From Alteromonadaceae bacterium 2753L.S.0a.02 (lineage in GTDB: Bacteria > Pseudomonadota > Gammaproteobacteria > Pseudomonadales > Cellvibrionaceae): 64,000 nt of DNA. The stretch spans positions 3,249,001 to 3,313,000 of the forward strand of contig VISH01000002.1 in the NCBI GenBank assembly GCA_007827375.1. Direction: 5' to 3'. The position numbers and the translations under genes were made by a program. A model generated the notes under the pieces. The model had not been told where the DNA came from and ran no database searches. It saw nothing but the letters and a program-made list of their open reading frames with translations. Positions 10,301 through 19,445 of the stretch are shown here, one piece after another; within the stretch, counting starts at the first letter, position 1; each line of letters opens with the position of its first letter.

Positions 10301-10439
10301 CAAATTAGAATATCGCAATACAGCTGATATCAGTAAAATTGATTTGTTGCTAGAGGAATCTCCAAGGAAATTAAATAAATATCTGCTCGAAAGTATTGCG
10401 AGCCAATTTACCGAAGAACAAGCACCTAAAACAGCGTAG
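7371..10439 (+). CDS. GH15-like protein related to phosphorylase kinase alpha/beta subunits
   Basis: A 1022-residue protein with no signal peptide, so presumably cytoplasmic. The N-terminal 450 residues match the bacterial group annotated as glycoside hydrolase 15 that resembles the regulatory alpha/beta subunits of eukaryotic phosphorylase kinase: NAHGNYTDAWVRDNVYSI, KHTLNPIDSLHAKYD, DNAWGHLQIDATSIYL, GIWERGNKINNGKPEINASS, and FLWDGHQTEIEDPSRLYYE. These supply aromatic and acidic residues like the glucoamylase sugar-binding site. The remaining 570 residues are helical and not recognised. Whether it hydrolyses an alpha-glucan or only binds one cannot be told from sequence. An inverted repeat follows at 10471-10493. 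Confidence 0.8.
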   Translation: MSSKEESLEKLYREVSTVILSRQNPVTGLLPASTAVNAHGNYTDAWVRDNVYSIIAPWALSMALKKSGDYHWADELEQATLKLMRGLLQAMMRQANKVEAFKHTLNPIDSLHAKYDTQTGLTVVADNAWGHLQIDATSIYLLMIAQMTAGGMRIIQTYDEVDFVQNLIYYIASAFRTPDYGIWERGNKINNGKPEINASSLGMAKAAMQALDGLNLYGQQGPTRAIVHSVPDALSMARTNLASLLPRESLSKEVDSALLSIIGYPAFAVGDSELANKTRDEILKKLGGNYGLKRFLWDGHQTEIEDPSRLYYEHSELATFQHIESEWPLFFCYLYLNALFTGSKQTAEHYYQKIKNLMIEKDGIGLIPELYYVPNEAIIEEKRNPKSQPRKPNENLPLVWAQSLYYTARLLDLGYLKPNDLDPLKLRSKTTQHTKAQVALVVLAENDDVKQILAKNGVIAESISDIAPLKVISAPHLVEAYAQVGANAKLGLTGRPKRRLLSLASSQTYTINNQQFLCLSWIQGDTDDDYVHHDIARVATMVRKEISHIRKHWLNSEVAVFTLMVNETLCNSPDAEILYKCLQGYQLRTEDENIGYASANLAFRASRENVLLAPEICLTPISEKESEAKPVIYWDSASKELLDDLSGDQALQAALIIQFFKGKSLNDSASESDKHITLQTLIDTIYNNAMQKHEWLVVRLAYELSGRYKDDLSDYLSVLTSRHFSVIVGYDKNTEFGLNHSLHNHQIVDVLRDASSHPVEHCLLQELMEAIGIFQRTLPQLFEGVRSIQLNNLLNLCANGAKSDDHLESLLDLAKQSPNALLTRLTKILDSQRSSYAKGLKRSLSAKNMSDADLEAVDTDWFEWRFERGLILSLSREFLEKIWNSLSLTPRMIFSQSHNPACVLESELVQSSMTPGEEIFAQLINDALAQIHPPYFRSAIVEVLLALTEYQEKNPDDKSALDLNLEAILESAADNYCKLEYRNTADISKIDLLLEESPRKLNKYLLESIASQFTEEQAPKTA

Positions 10440-10470
10440 CGACATTGCCACGATATAACTAAAAAAAATC

Positions 10471-10493
10471 ATTCGCCTGAAAATCAGGCGAAT
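10471..10493. repeat. Perfect inverted repeat, possible terminator
   Basis: ATTCGCCTGA-AAA-TCAGGCGAAT forms a 10-bp perfect stem with a 3-nt loop, 31 bp after the GH15-like gene. An A-run precedes it on the plus strand and no T-run follows it, so as an intrinsic terminator it would suit minus-strand transcripts better than the gene upstream. Its role is uncertain. Confidence 0.45.
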
Positions 10494-10663
10494 TGCGTCC
10501 CATTCTTACCTCATCACCCACAACTGCTCAACAAATAAACTATACCGATTGAGATTAAACAAAAGTTTACATTTCGGTGGCTGGCGTAGCTATCCACCGT
10601 CATGACTTTATGTTACAAACCACTACCGGACGAAAAATTACAACAGCACATCGGAGGTTATGC

Positions 10664-13600
10664 ATGCCATCGCGCTTTCGCTTCTCATTATTACAAAATA
10701 TAGTCGGCACCTTTTTACTCCTCTCTCCTTTCGCAACTCAGGCAGCTCTGCAAACAACGGATTTGGATTCCGACGGCATGCCTGATGAATGGGAAATGGC
10801 GTATGGCCTGAGTAGTTTTGACCCATCAGACGCCAGCAGCGACTTTGATCTCGATAGTGTCAACAACCTCGACGAATACCTAAACGGCACTAGCCCGCAG
10901 ATCGTCGATAGCGATTTCGATGGCGTCCCTGACGCTGAAGACAAATTCCCCGCAGATTCAACACAAGCGTACGATACCGATAACGATGGTCTGCCCGACC
11001 TCTGGGAAATTCGCTACGGCTTGGATTTATACATGGAGCTTGATGCATCCTCCGACAACGACGGCGACACATTAACCGCGTTACAGGAATATCAACTTGG
11101 CACCAACCCAAATAAATTCGACAGTGACCACGATGGCTTAGCGGACAACGACGACGCCTTCCCCACAAACAGTCAATACAAACTCGATACCGATAGCGAT
11201 GGTCTGCCCGATGCCTATGAAATGGCAAACTTTTTCGACCCCAATTTCTCGTTAGATGCCAACGAAGATTTCGATGGTGACAGCCTCAGTAATTTGCAGG
11301 AATTCGAATTAGGTACCAACCCGCGAGAACAAGACAGTGACGGTGATTTCAGTTTCGACTTTGAAGACCCAGCACCAACTAACCCTCTATATGTCTTCGA
11401 TAGCGACAACGACGGCTTGCCCGATTACTGGGAAAACATTCACGGTTTAAATCCGTACATGTTCGATCGATGGGATGATTTTGATGGGGATTTTCTCACA
11501 AACCTCCAAGAGTATGAAAAAGGTACCGATCCACAGCAACCTGATAGCGACGGTGATGGCCTGTTTGATGCTGAAGATCTCTACCCAACGAATATTGCTT
11601 ATCGCTCGGACTACGATAAAGATGGTTTACCCGACTATTATGAGGATGCGCTGGGATTAAATTCCGGTGACCAAATGGATGGCGCGTTGGATTCCGATTA
11701 CGATCACCTGAGCAATTCGTTGGAATTCTTCTTGGGAACCAACCCCCAAGAACTGGATAGCGATTTTGACGGTGTTGATGACAAGTTTGACCTGTTCCCA
11801 ACAGATCGCACCAAGGCGCTCGACATGGACTTTGACGGTCTCCCCGATAGCTGGGAGGTAATTTATGCCCTCGACTATGCAATACCAGAAAATGCAGATT
11901 GGGATGACGACGACGACCAACTCAGCAACCGCCAGGAGTACCTACTCGGCACCAACCCACGCGATGACGACAGCGACAACGACGGCACTATTGACGGTCA
12001 AGATGCCTACCCGCTTGACAGCCGTTACCAAAACGATAGCGATAACGACGGCCTACCGGATAAATACGAGATAGCCAAGCAGTTAAATCCCCAATTTGCT
12101 GACCCTGTTAACGACGACTGGGATACCGATGGACTTAGTCTACTTCAGGAATTTCTTGCTGGAACTGATTTTAACAATCCAGATAGCGATGGCGATTATA
12201 CTCCCGATGGAGATGACATTGATCCGACAAACCCGCAATACCGCGATGATTTTAACGGAAACAGGATCCCCGACGAGTGGGAGATCGAATACGGAATCTA
12301 TAATCCGTTCCCGCCCGGACCACAAATACCGAGCTATATCTACGGAGATTTCGATACCGACGGGCTCGCAGATTACGACGAATTTATTCTGGGAACTGAC
12401 CCGACAAAGCAAGATACCGATTTAGATGGCGAATGGGACGGCTCAGATCACTACCCCCTTAATACTGCGTATCGTAAAGACGGTGATCGCGACGGCATGC
12501 CGGATACCTTCGAAGACTTTTTTGGGTTTTACTCCTGGGACACCTTCGATGGCGCACTGGATATCGACGGAGACCAGCTGAACAACTCGCGTGAATTTCT
12601 TGCCGGCACTAATCCTCAGATACCGGATACCGATTTTGATGGTGTACTCGACGGTTTCGATTTATATCCGACAGACCCGACCAAGGCGCTGGACACTGAT
12701 CACGACGGACTACCAGATAGCTGGGAAGTCATCAATCGTCTGGACTATACGTTTCCCGAAGATGCCGAATGGGACATGGAGCCCGATGGTCTCTCGAATA
12801 TAGAAGAGTACCAACTGGGCACAAACCCCTGGGCTGCCGATAGCGACAAGGACGGCGTAGATGACATTGAAGATTTCGATCCACTGAATTCGGAATACGG
12901 TTTAGATTCAGATGGGGATGGTTTACCTGATGCCTACGAAAATCTGTACCCCCAATATTTGTCTGTCACCTTTCCAGACCCTGTCAATGAAGACCTCGAT
13001 AGCGATGGTCTCACCCTGTTGGAAGAATTCCGCGCGGGGACTGATTTTATGGAACCGGATACCGACGGCGATACCGTTTGGGATGGCGAAGATGCCGCCC
13101 CCCTCAATCCTGCCTACGCATTCGATTATGACAGCGATGGTATGCCCGATGAGTATGAATATGAAAACGGCCTGTCGTCCGCCTTCCCCGACTCTGGTCT
13201 AGATTCAGACCAGGATGGACTAACCAATTACCAGGAATTCCTCTTAGGCACAGACCCACAAAACCGCGATACCGATGGCGATGGTTTCTGGGATGGGCAG
13301 GAACATTTCCCGCTTAATCCGAGTTTTGGATTTGATAGCGATCGTGATGGCATGCCCGATGAGTATGAAATTAAAAATGGCTTGGACCCCTATAATCTTT
13401 ACGATGGTGGAGAAGACCTTGATGGCGATATGCTGAACAACTCCCAAGAGTTTTTAGCAGGCACCCGCCCGGATTCCCCCGACACCGATTTTGACGGCGT
13501 ATTGGATGGTGACGACCTCTGGCCACTGGACCGCACCAAAGCCCTTGATTCCGATAAGGATGGCTTACCGGATGCTTGGGAAATCGTAAATCAGCTGGAT

Positions 13601-16600
13601 TATCTGTATGCAGAAGATGCCAATTACGATATGGAACCCGACGGTTTGACCAACCTTCAGGAATTCCAGCTCGGCACCAATCCCTGGAAAGCGGATACCG
13701 ATAACGACGGGGTGAATGACGATATCGACTTTGATCCACTCAACCCGGAATACGGCTTGGATACGGATGGCGACGGCTTGCCCGACGCCTACGAGCTGAA
13801 GTATCCGCAATATCTTTCGGTTGATTTTCCTGATCCGGTCGACGACGACTTTGATACCGACGGCCTCACCCTGCTGGAAGAATTCCAAGCCGGTAGCGAC
13901 TTTATGGAACGCGATACCGACAACGATGGTCTGCTGGATGGCGACGATATCGCGCCGACCAATCCGCTGTACACCTTCGATGAAGACAACGACGGAATAC
14001 CAAACGAGTACGAATACGAACACGGTCTTGCTCCATTTGAGGACGACAGTCAAGACGATCTTGATGGCGACTGGTTGAGCAATCTTCAGGAATTCCTCTT
14101 AGGCACAGACCCACAAAACCGCGATACCGATGGCGATGGTTTCTGGGATGGGCAGGAACATTTCCCGCTTAATCCGAGTTTTGGATTTGATAGCGATCGT
14201 GATGGCATGCCCGATGAGTATGAAATTAAAAATGGCTTGGACCCCTATAATCTTTACGATGGTGGAGAAGACCTTGATGGCGATATGCTGAACAACTCCC
14301 AAGAGTTTTTAGCAGGCACCCGCCCGGATTCCCCCGACACCGATTTTGACGGCGTATTGGATGGTGACGACCTCTGGCCACTGGACCGCACCAAAGCCCT
14401 TGATTCCGATAAGGATGGCTTACCGGATGCTTGGGAAATCGTAAATCAGCTGGATTATCTGTATGCAGAAGATGCCAATTACGATATGGAACCCGACGGT
14501 TTGACCAACCTTCAGGAATTCCAGCTCGGCACCAATCCCTGGAAAGCGGATACCGATAACGACGGGGTGAATGACGATATCGACTTTGATCCACTCAACC
14601 CGGAATACGGCTTGGATACGGATGGCGACGGCTTGCCCGACGCCTACGAGCTGAAGTATCCGCAATATCTTTCGGTTGATTTTCCTGATCCGGTCGACGA
14701 CGACTTTGATACCGACGGCCTCACCCTGCTGGAAGAATTCCAAGCCGGTAGCGACTTTATGGAACGCGATACCGACAACGATGGTCTGCTGGATGGCGAC
14801 GATATCGCGCCGACCAATCCGCTGTACACCTTCGATGAAGACAACGACGGAATACCAAACGAGTACGAATACGAACACGGTCTTGCTCCATTTGAGGACG
14901 ACAGTCAAGACGATCTTGATGGCGACTGGTTGAGCAATCTTCAGGAATTCCTCTTAGGCACAGACCCACAAAACCGCGATACCGATGGCGATGGTTTCTG
15001 GGATGGGCAGGAACATTTCCCGCTTAATCCGAGTTTTGGATTTGATAGCGATCGTGATGGCATGCCCGATGAGTATGAAATTAAAAATGGCTTGGACCCC
15101 TATAATCTTTACGATGGTGGAGAAGACCTTGATGGCGATATGCTGAACAACTCCCAAGAGTTTTTAGCAGGCACCCGCCCGGATTCCCCCGACACCGATT
15201 TTGACGGCGTATTGGATGGTGACGACCTCTGGCCACTGGACCGCACCAAAGCCCTTGATTCCGATAAGGATGGCTTACCGGATGCTTGGGAAATCGTAAA
15301 TCAGCTGGATTATCTGTATGCAGAAGATGCCAATTACGATATGGAACCCGACGGTTTGACCAACCTTCAGGAATTCCAGCTCGGCACCAATCCCTGGAAA
15401 GCGGATACCGATAACGACGGGGTGAATGACGATATCGACTTTGATCCACTCAACCCGGAATACGGCTTGGATACGGATGGCGACGGCTTGCCCGACGCCT
15501 ACGAGCTGAAGTATCCGCAATATCTTTCGGTTGATTTTCCTGATCCGGTCGACGACGACTTTGATACCGACGGCCTCACCCTGCTGGAAGAATTCCAAGC
15601 CGGTAGCGACTTTATGGAACGCGATACCGACAACGATGGTCTGCTGGATGGCGACGATATCGCGCCGACCAATCCGCTGTACACCTTCGATGAAGACAAC
15701 GACGGAATACCAAACGAGTACGAATACGAACACGGTCTTGCTCCATTTGAGGACGACAGTCAAGACGATCTTGATGGCGACTGGTTGAGCAATCTTCAGG
15801 AATTCCTCTTAGGCACAGACCCACAAAACCGCGATACCGATGGCGATGGTTTCTGGGATGGGCAGGAACATTTCCCATTATTGGCCGTCTACAGCTTCGA
15901 CATGGACCGAGACGGCATACCTGCAGAGTGGGAAACGGACCATGGCAGCAGCGACTACAACACTGAAGATGCCCTTTTTGATAACGATGGTAATGGTTTG
16001 TCGAATCTTGACGAGTTTCTCGCAGCGGGCAGTCAGGGTTTAGACAGCGACTTGGATGGGATCCCTGATGATTATGAAATCAACAACGGCCTTGACCCTC
16101 AAGACCCGTATGATTCGGAACTGGATCTTGATGGCGACAACCTGACGAATCTGGAGGAATATTCGCTTGGCACCTCAGCGAACAACCCAGATTCCGATGG
16201 AGATCAGTTGGATGATTATTTCGAGGCCACTCATGAGCTTGACCCAACGGTCGATGGGGGCGAAGCCATGCAAGATAATGATTCAGATGGCCTAACGAAT
16301 CTCCAAGAATATTTAGTTGGAACCAGTATTTCCAATCCTGACACGGACGGAGACCTAGTTCTCGATGGGGAGGACGACCTTCCGCTGGACCCAACTGAAA
16401 CTGTTGATACTGATGGCGACGGCATCGGAAACATCACCGATACGGATGACGACAACGATGGTCTTTCGGACGAGACCGAGTCGAACCTGGGTGCTAACCC
16501 ATTGCTCGCGGATATGGACGAGGATGGCGTAATCGACGGAGAAGATCCCGATTTTTACAACCCCAATGTGCCATTCATGAGGATCTACTTCGGAACTGAA

Positions 16601-18598
16601 GTTGAAGAAACACTCGGCTACGACATTAAAAATGTAGGCGATGTGAATATGGATGGCATCGTGGATTACGCAATATCTCGTATAGATGCTGCCTCCGAGG
16701 CACCTCACAAAGGTGAAGTTGATGTGTATTCAGGGTCGAGTGGTAACTTGCTTTACACGATTATTAACACGGTCTTCCAGGAGGGAACGTCAGTACTCGG
16801 AACGGTAATTGAACCTGCTGGTGATCTGAACGGTGACGGCTACGCAGACTTACTTTTAGGCGTTGAATACAGCGATACTAACGGAATCCGAAGTGGCACG
16901 CTACTGTTCTACTCTGGGTACGACGGTTCTCTTTTGAGAAAAGTTTATGGTGATGCTGCGAAAGCGAAATTGGGCAACAATATAGTAAAAGTAGGAGATC
17001 TTGATGAGGATGGTCTACCTGAATTTGTTGCAGGGCAATCCTTACTTACCGCTGATGGATCGTACGACAACTATGTGCGGATTTATTCAGGGAACGATGG
17101 CTCGATGCTGTTAAATTTGTTCGTGGCAGACTACGCTCCCACACCTCCTGTTAGCTTCAGTTTAGGCGATATAAACTCTGATGGAGTACCCGATTTCGGA
17201 GTTGTTGCTGCAGTATATACCGACACTTCAACAATCATAGCGTACTCTGGACGTGACCATTCTGTGATCTACCAATCCGACCTTGGAGACGTTAGGAGTA
17301 TAAAACGGCATCAAGTGGCGACTATTGCCGATAACAACGGCGATGGCATCAGTGACCTGTTGATCGGATTTCCAAATAGTTCTGATCCCAACCTGAAAAA
17401 CGGAGCGGTTAAAATAATTTCAGGTTCTGATGGCAGCATTTTAAAGACGCTAAGCGTGCCGATCGATAAAATCTATCTTGGCCAAAGTGTCGCCGATGTC
17501 GGCGACGTGGATGGAGACGGCGTTTCAGATGTTGCTGCAGGCACAACAGACAGCCCTTGGGGTCAACGCAATATTATTTTCGTCTTGTCTGGAAAAACAG
17601 GAGAAATTTTAGCCGAATTTCACACTCCTTCGGGCAGTGAAGATTGCGCTCGAATGTCAAGTCTAGACAACATAGACAATCAAATAGGTTCCGAATTTCT
17701 CATCAGTTTCTGTGCTGAAGGGGAAAATGATTCACAGTTGGGACGTGTGGCATTGGTCTCTTTATATGGCGACAACGACAACGACCTTATGCCCCATGCA
17801 TGGGAGCTAAATTACGGTCTCGATCCCTTCGACCCCAGCGATGCCGATGGCGATCTGGATGGCGATGGATTTACCAACGTGGAGGAATACTTAAATGGAA
17901 CACCACCCAATGAAGCCGCAGAAGTATTCTCATTGAATATTTCGACACTCACCCCTGCTCCCGTTACCCGTGTTAACTTTCTGGATTATCCCCCCATGAG
18001 CTACGGCTGGAGTCAAGATAAAGAACGCGATGGTACGGTCACTGTACTGGACGATGGTGCTACGCTCTATATGGAAGGTAATCGCTGGCAGCGAATTGCG
18101 TTACAATATGAAATGACGCCCAACACAGTTATCGAATTCGATTTCAGAAGTGATTTAGCCGGCGAAATCCAAGGATTGGGTTTCGATGTAGATGATGGCA
18201 TTGATGCCAGTATTACATTTGCAGTTTATGGAACTCAAAACTGGGGCATAAGGGACTACCGGTACAACCAACCTGGTGAATACCAACACATGGCTATCGA
18301 TGCGGGGCAATTCTATACAATTGATGCGAATTATCTAATCTTCAGTGGGGACGATGATCGAAATAAAGCTGGTATTAGCTATTTTAGTAACATACTGGTT
18401 TATGAAAGTGATCAACCAACCGAACCCTATTTTGAAGTGAGCTCAGAAACATCATGGAGTGATCTCGCTGTTTCACTTTACGGTGATGTTCGCATAGGTA
18501 GCCAGCTCGAAGACTTATTGGGATTAAATTATGCCTTGGTGCCCGGCACAATTATTCCGCAAAGTTCGCTTCCGACAAGCGTTGCAATTCACTATTGA
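10664..18598 (+). CDS. Giant secreted calcium-repeat (TSP3-like) and FG-GAP protein
   Basis: A 2644-residue exported protein of unknown function. The ATG at 10664 has a GGAGG site 6 nt upstream and a signal peptide ending FATQA. From about residue 27 to 1970 there are roughly 34 Asp-rich units of about 57 residues, built as DxDxDGLPDxWE - GLxP - DxDGDxLTNLxEFxxGTNPxxxDSDxDGxxDGxD, the thrombospondin type-3/calcium-binding pattern. Five units make a 285-residue super-repeat, present as three DNA-identical copies (residues about 857-1711) plus two diverged ones before them. Residues about 1973-2366 hold six FG-GAP-like units (VGDVNMDGIVDYAI, PAGDLNGDGYADLLLG, DVGDVDGDGVSDVAAG), then one more Asp-rich unit and a C-terminal domain (about 2420-2600) resembling a carbohydrate-binding beta-sandwich. 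Surface scaffold or adhesin is an inference; no catalytic domain is seen. Confidence 0.85.
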   Translation: MPSRFRFSLLQNIVGTFLLLSPFATQAALQTTDLDSDGMPDEWEMAYGLSSFDPSDASSDFDLDSVNNLDEYLNGTSPQIVDSDFDGVPDAEDKFPADSTQAYDTDNDGLPDLWEIRYGLDLYMELDASSDNDGDTLTALQEYQLGTNPNKFDSDHDGLADNDDAFPTNSQYKLDTDSDGLPDAYEMANFFDPNFSLDANEDFDGDSLSNLQEFELGTNPREQDSDGDFSFDFEDPAPTNPLYVFDSDNDGLPDYWENIHGLNPYMFDRWDDFDGDFLTNLQEYEKGTDPQQPDSDGDGLFDAEDLYPTNIAYRSDYDKDGLPDYYEDALGLNSGDQMDGALDSDYDHLSNSLEFFLGTNPQELDSDFDGVDDKFDLFPTDRTKALDMDFDGLPDSWEVIYALDYAIPENADWDDDDDQLSNRQEYLLGTNPRDDDSDNDGTIDGQDAYPLDSRYQNDSDNDGLPDKYEIAKQLNPQFADPVNDDWDTDGLSLLQEFLAGTDFNNPDSDGDYTPDGDDIDPTNPQYRDDFNGNRIPDEWEIEYGIYNPFPPGPQIPSYIYGDFDTDGLADYDEFILGTDPTKQDTDLDGEWDGSDHYPLNTAYRKDGDRDGMPDTFEDFFGFYSWDTFDGALDIDGDQLNNSREFLAGTNPQIPDTDFDGVLDGFDLYPTDPTKALDTDHDGLPDSWEVINRLDYTFPEDAEWDMEPDGLSNIEEYQLGTNPWAADSDKDGVDDIEDFDPLNSEYGLDSDGDGLPDAYENLYPQYLSVTFPDPVNEDLDSDGLTLLEEFRAGTDFMEPDTDGDTVWDGEDAAPLNPAYAFDYDSDGMPDEYEYENGLSSAFPDSGLDSDQDGLTNYQEFLLGTDPQNRDTDGDGFWDGQEHFPLNPSFGFDSDRDGMPDEYEIKNGLDPYNLYDGGEDLDGDMLNNSQEFLAGTRPDSPDTDFDGVLDGDDLWPLDRTKALDSDKDGLPDAWEIVNQLDYLYAEDANYDMEPDGLTNLQEFQLGTNPWKADTDNDGVNDDIDFDPLNPEYGLDTDGDGLPDAYELKYPQYLSVDFPDPVDDDFDTDGLTLLEEFQAGSDFMERDTDNDGLLDGDDIAPTNPLYTFDEDNDGIPNEYEYEHGLAPFEDDSQDDLDGDWLSNLQEFLLGTDPQNRDTDGDGFWDGQEHFPLNPSFGFDSDRDGMPDEYEIKNGLDPYNLYDGGEDLDGDMLNNSQEFLAGTRPDSPDTDFDGVLDGDDLWPLDRTKALDSDKDGLPDAWEIVNQLDYLYAEDANYDMEPDGLTNLQEFQLGTNPWKADTDNDGVNDDIDFDPLNPEYGLDTDGDGLPDAYELKYPQYLSVDFPDPVDDDFDTDGLTLLEEFQAGSDFMERDTDNDGLLDGDDIAPTNPLYTFDEDNDGIPNEYEYEHGLAPFEDDSQDDLDGDWLSNLQEFLLGTDPQNRDTDGDGFWDGQEHFPLNPSFGFDSDRDGMPDEYEIKNGLDPYNLYDGGEDLDGDMLNNSQEFLAGTRPDSPDTDFDGVLDGDDLWPLDRTKALDSDKDGLPDAWEIVNQLDYLYAEDANYDMEPDGLTNLQEFQLGTNPWKADTDNDGVNDDIDFDPLNPEYGLDTDGDGLPDAYELKYPQYLSVDFPDPVDDDFDTDGLTLLEEFQAGSDFMERDTDNDGLLDGDDIAPTNPLYTFDEDNDGIPNEYEYEHGLAPFEDDSQDDLDGDWLSNLQEFLLGTDPQNRDTDGDGFWDGQEHFPLLAVYSFDMDRDGIPAEWETDHGSSDYNTEDALFDNDGNGLSNLDEFLAAGSQGLDSDLDGIPDDYEINNGLDPQDPYDSELDLDGDNLTNLEEYSLGTSANNPDSDGDQLDDYFEATHELDPTVDGGEAMQDNDSDGLTNLQEYLVGTSISNPDTDGDLVLDGEDDLPLDPTETVDTDGDGIGNITDTDDDNDGLSDETESNLGANPLLADMDEDGVIDGEDPDFYNPNVPFMRIYFGTEVEETLGYDIKNVGDVNMDGIVDYAISRIDAASEAPHKGEVDVYSGSSGNLLYTIINTVFQEGTSVLGTVIEPAGDLNGDGYADLLLGVEYSDTNGIRSGTLLFYSGYDGSLLRKVYGDAAKAKLGNNIVKVGDLDEDGLPEFVAGQSLLTADGSYDNYVRIYSGNDGSMLLNLFVADYAPTPPVSFSLGDINSDGVPDFGVVAAVYTDTSTIIAYSGRDHSVIYQSDLGDVRSIKRHQVATIADNNGDGISDLLIGFPNSSDPNLKNGAVKIISGSDGSILKTLSVPIDKIYLGQSVADVGDVDGDGVSDVAAGTTDSPWGQRNIIFVLSGKTGEILAEFHTPSGSEDCARMSSLDNIDNQIGSEFLISFCAEGENDSQLGRVALVSLYGDNDNDLMPHAWELNYGLDPFDPSDADGDLDGDGFTNVEEYLNGTPPNEAAEVFSLNISTLTPAPVTRVNFLDYPPMSYGWSQDKERDGTVTVLDDGATLYMEGNRWQRIALQYEMTPNTVIEFDFRSDLAGEIQGLGFDVDDGIDASITFAVYGTQNWGIRDYRYNQPGEYQHMAIDAGQFYTIDANYLIFSGDDDRNKAGISYFSNILVYESDQPTEPYFEVSSETSWSDLAVSLYGDVRIGSQLEDLLGLNYALVPGTIIPQSSLPTSVAIHY
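13232..14086 (+). repeat. 855-bp tandem repeat, copy 1
   Basis: First of three in-frame 855-bp units (285 codons) inside the giant protein gene. It begins at the shared caggaattcctcttaggc; the base before it differs from the base before copies 2 and 3. As far as I can read, all frames of the three copies are identical, silent positions included. Confidence 0.95.
14087..14941 (+). repeat. 855-bp tandem repeat, copy 2
   Basis: Second in-frame unit, offset exactly 855 bp from copy 1. No differences from copies 1 and 3 were seen. Confidence 0.95.
14942..15796 (+). repeat. 855-bp tandem repeat, copy 3
   Basis: Third in-frame unit, offset 855 bp from copy 2. It is followed by an 80-bp start of a fourth unit. 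Confidence 0.95.
15797..15876 (+). repeat. Partial fourth copy of the 855-bp unit
   Basis: The first 80 bp of the unit recur here up to gaacatttccc, after which the sequence diverges (attattggcc against gcttaatccg). This marks the right border of the duplicated block and is what unequal crossing-over between tandem units would leave. Confidence 0.93.
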
Positions 18599-18638
18599 AA
18601 CCAAGCTCGATTAAAACTAAGCAGTAACCAAATAACGA

Positions 18639-18664
18639 AGCCCGGTTTTTACCGGGCTTTTTTT
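18639..18664 (+). terminator. Intrinsic terminator of the giant protein gene
   Basis: AAGCCCGG-TTTTTA-CCGGGCTT followed by a T-run, 40 bp after the stop codon. It also separates this gene from the convergent YceI gene. Confidence 0.88.
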
Positions 18665-18665
18665 A

Positions 18666-19271
18666 TTACTTTCTCTGAAACTCCGCATGAATTTCTAATT
18701 CAATAAGATCACCCACTGCGGGGATATAATTATCCAACCCGAAATCCGAACGTTTAAATTCACCGCTGGCGGAAAATCCCAGTGTGTAACGGCCAGTTAA
18801 CATATTCATTGCACCGCCTCGAAAAGTAACCCAGATAACAACCGGATTGGTTTTGCCCAAAAAGGTTAACTCACCAATATACTCCACTCGATTACCATCA
18901 ACTTTTCCCACTGACTGGGTGCGGTAAATGGCTTGTGGGTAGCTCTCTATATTAAACCAGTCACCCCCTTTTATTGTGCTGGCAAATTCAGGATTGTTCA
19001 CGTTAATGCTCGCCATATCAACAACCGCCTCCAAACGCGAGGCACTCATATTTTCTGGGTCAAAATCCAAGGTTGCGTCAAATTTTTCAAAGCGCCCCAC
19101 AAATGTTGATAAGCCTAGATGATCGACTTTAAACAAGAGTGCTGCATGATCACTGTCGAGTTCATACTGACCTTCACGAATTTCCACCAACTCTGTTTTG
19201 ACGCGTGGCGTAATTAAACTAACGCACCCAGACATCAATAACAGAAATATACCGGCCACAACTATTCGCAT
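18666..19271 (-). CDS. YceI-family lipoprotein
   Basis: A 201-residue YceI-like lipid-binding protein. The signal segment MRIVVAGIFLLLMSGC ends in a lipobox (LMSGC), so it is probably lipid-anchored rather than free periplasmic as in E. coli YceI. The lipocalin-like YceI body follows: GQYELDSDHAALLFKVDHLG, GRFEKFDATLDFDPEN, ASTIKGGDWFNIESYPQA, GELTFLGKTNPV, and the ending GEFKRSDFGLDNYIPAVGD typical of the family. The ATG at 19271 has a GGGGGAG site upstream. Members bind polyisoprenoids or other lipids; the ligand here is unknown. It is divergent from the GH3 gene. Confidence 0.92.
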   Translation of the reverse strand: MRIVVAGIFLLLMSGCVSLITPRVKTELVEIREGQYELDSDHAALLFKVDHLGLSTFVGRFEKFDATLDFDPENMSASRLEAVVDMASINVNNPEFASTIKGGDWFNIESYPQAIYRTQSVGKVDGNRVEYIGELTFLGKTNPVVIWVTFRGGAMNMLTGRYTLGFSASGEFKRSDFGLDNYIPAVGDLIELEIHAEFQRK

Positions 19272-19445
19272 AACTCCCCCAAAATTATCTCGTAAAGAAA
19301 GACTCGCTCACTGCACAACAAATAATGAGCTTCGCGTGTCGCTTGCATTTGCTTAGCTATACTTGATTCCAAACACGTTCTACTTAACCAACAAAGTTGA
19401 CGCTTGTCGTTATTGATTCACAGTTCACCACTGCAGGGCACAGCG

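Noticed and set aside
13232..15876. CRISPR-like or mobile-element interpretation of the regular repeats
   Set aside because: Units are 855 bp, contiguous and in frame within one coding sequence; there are no spacers and no transposase.
13789..15878. Antisense frames repeated three times inside the giant gene
   Set aside because: They are shadows of the Asp-rich repeats and recur only because the DNA unit is repeated.
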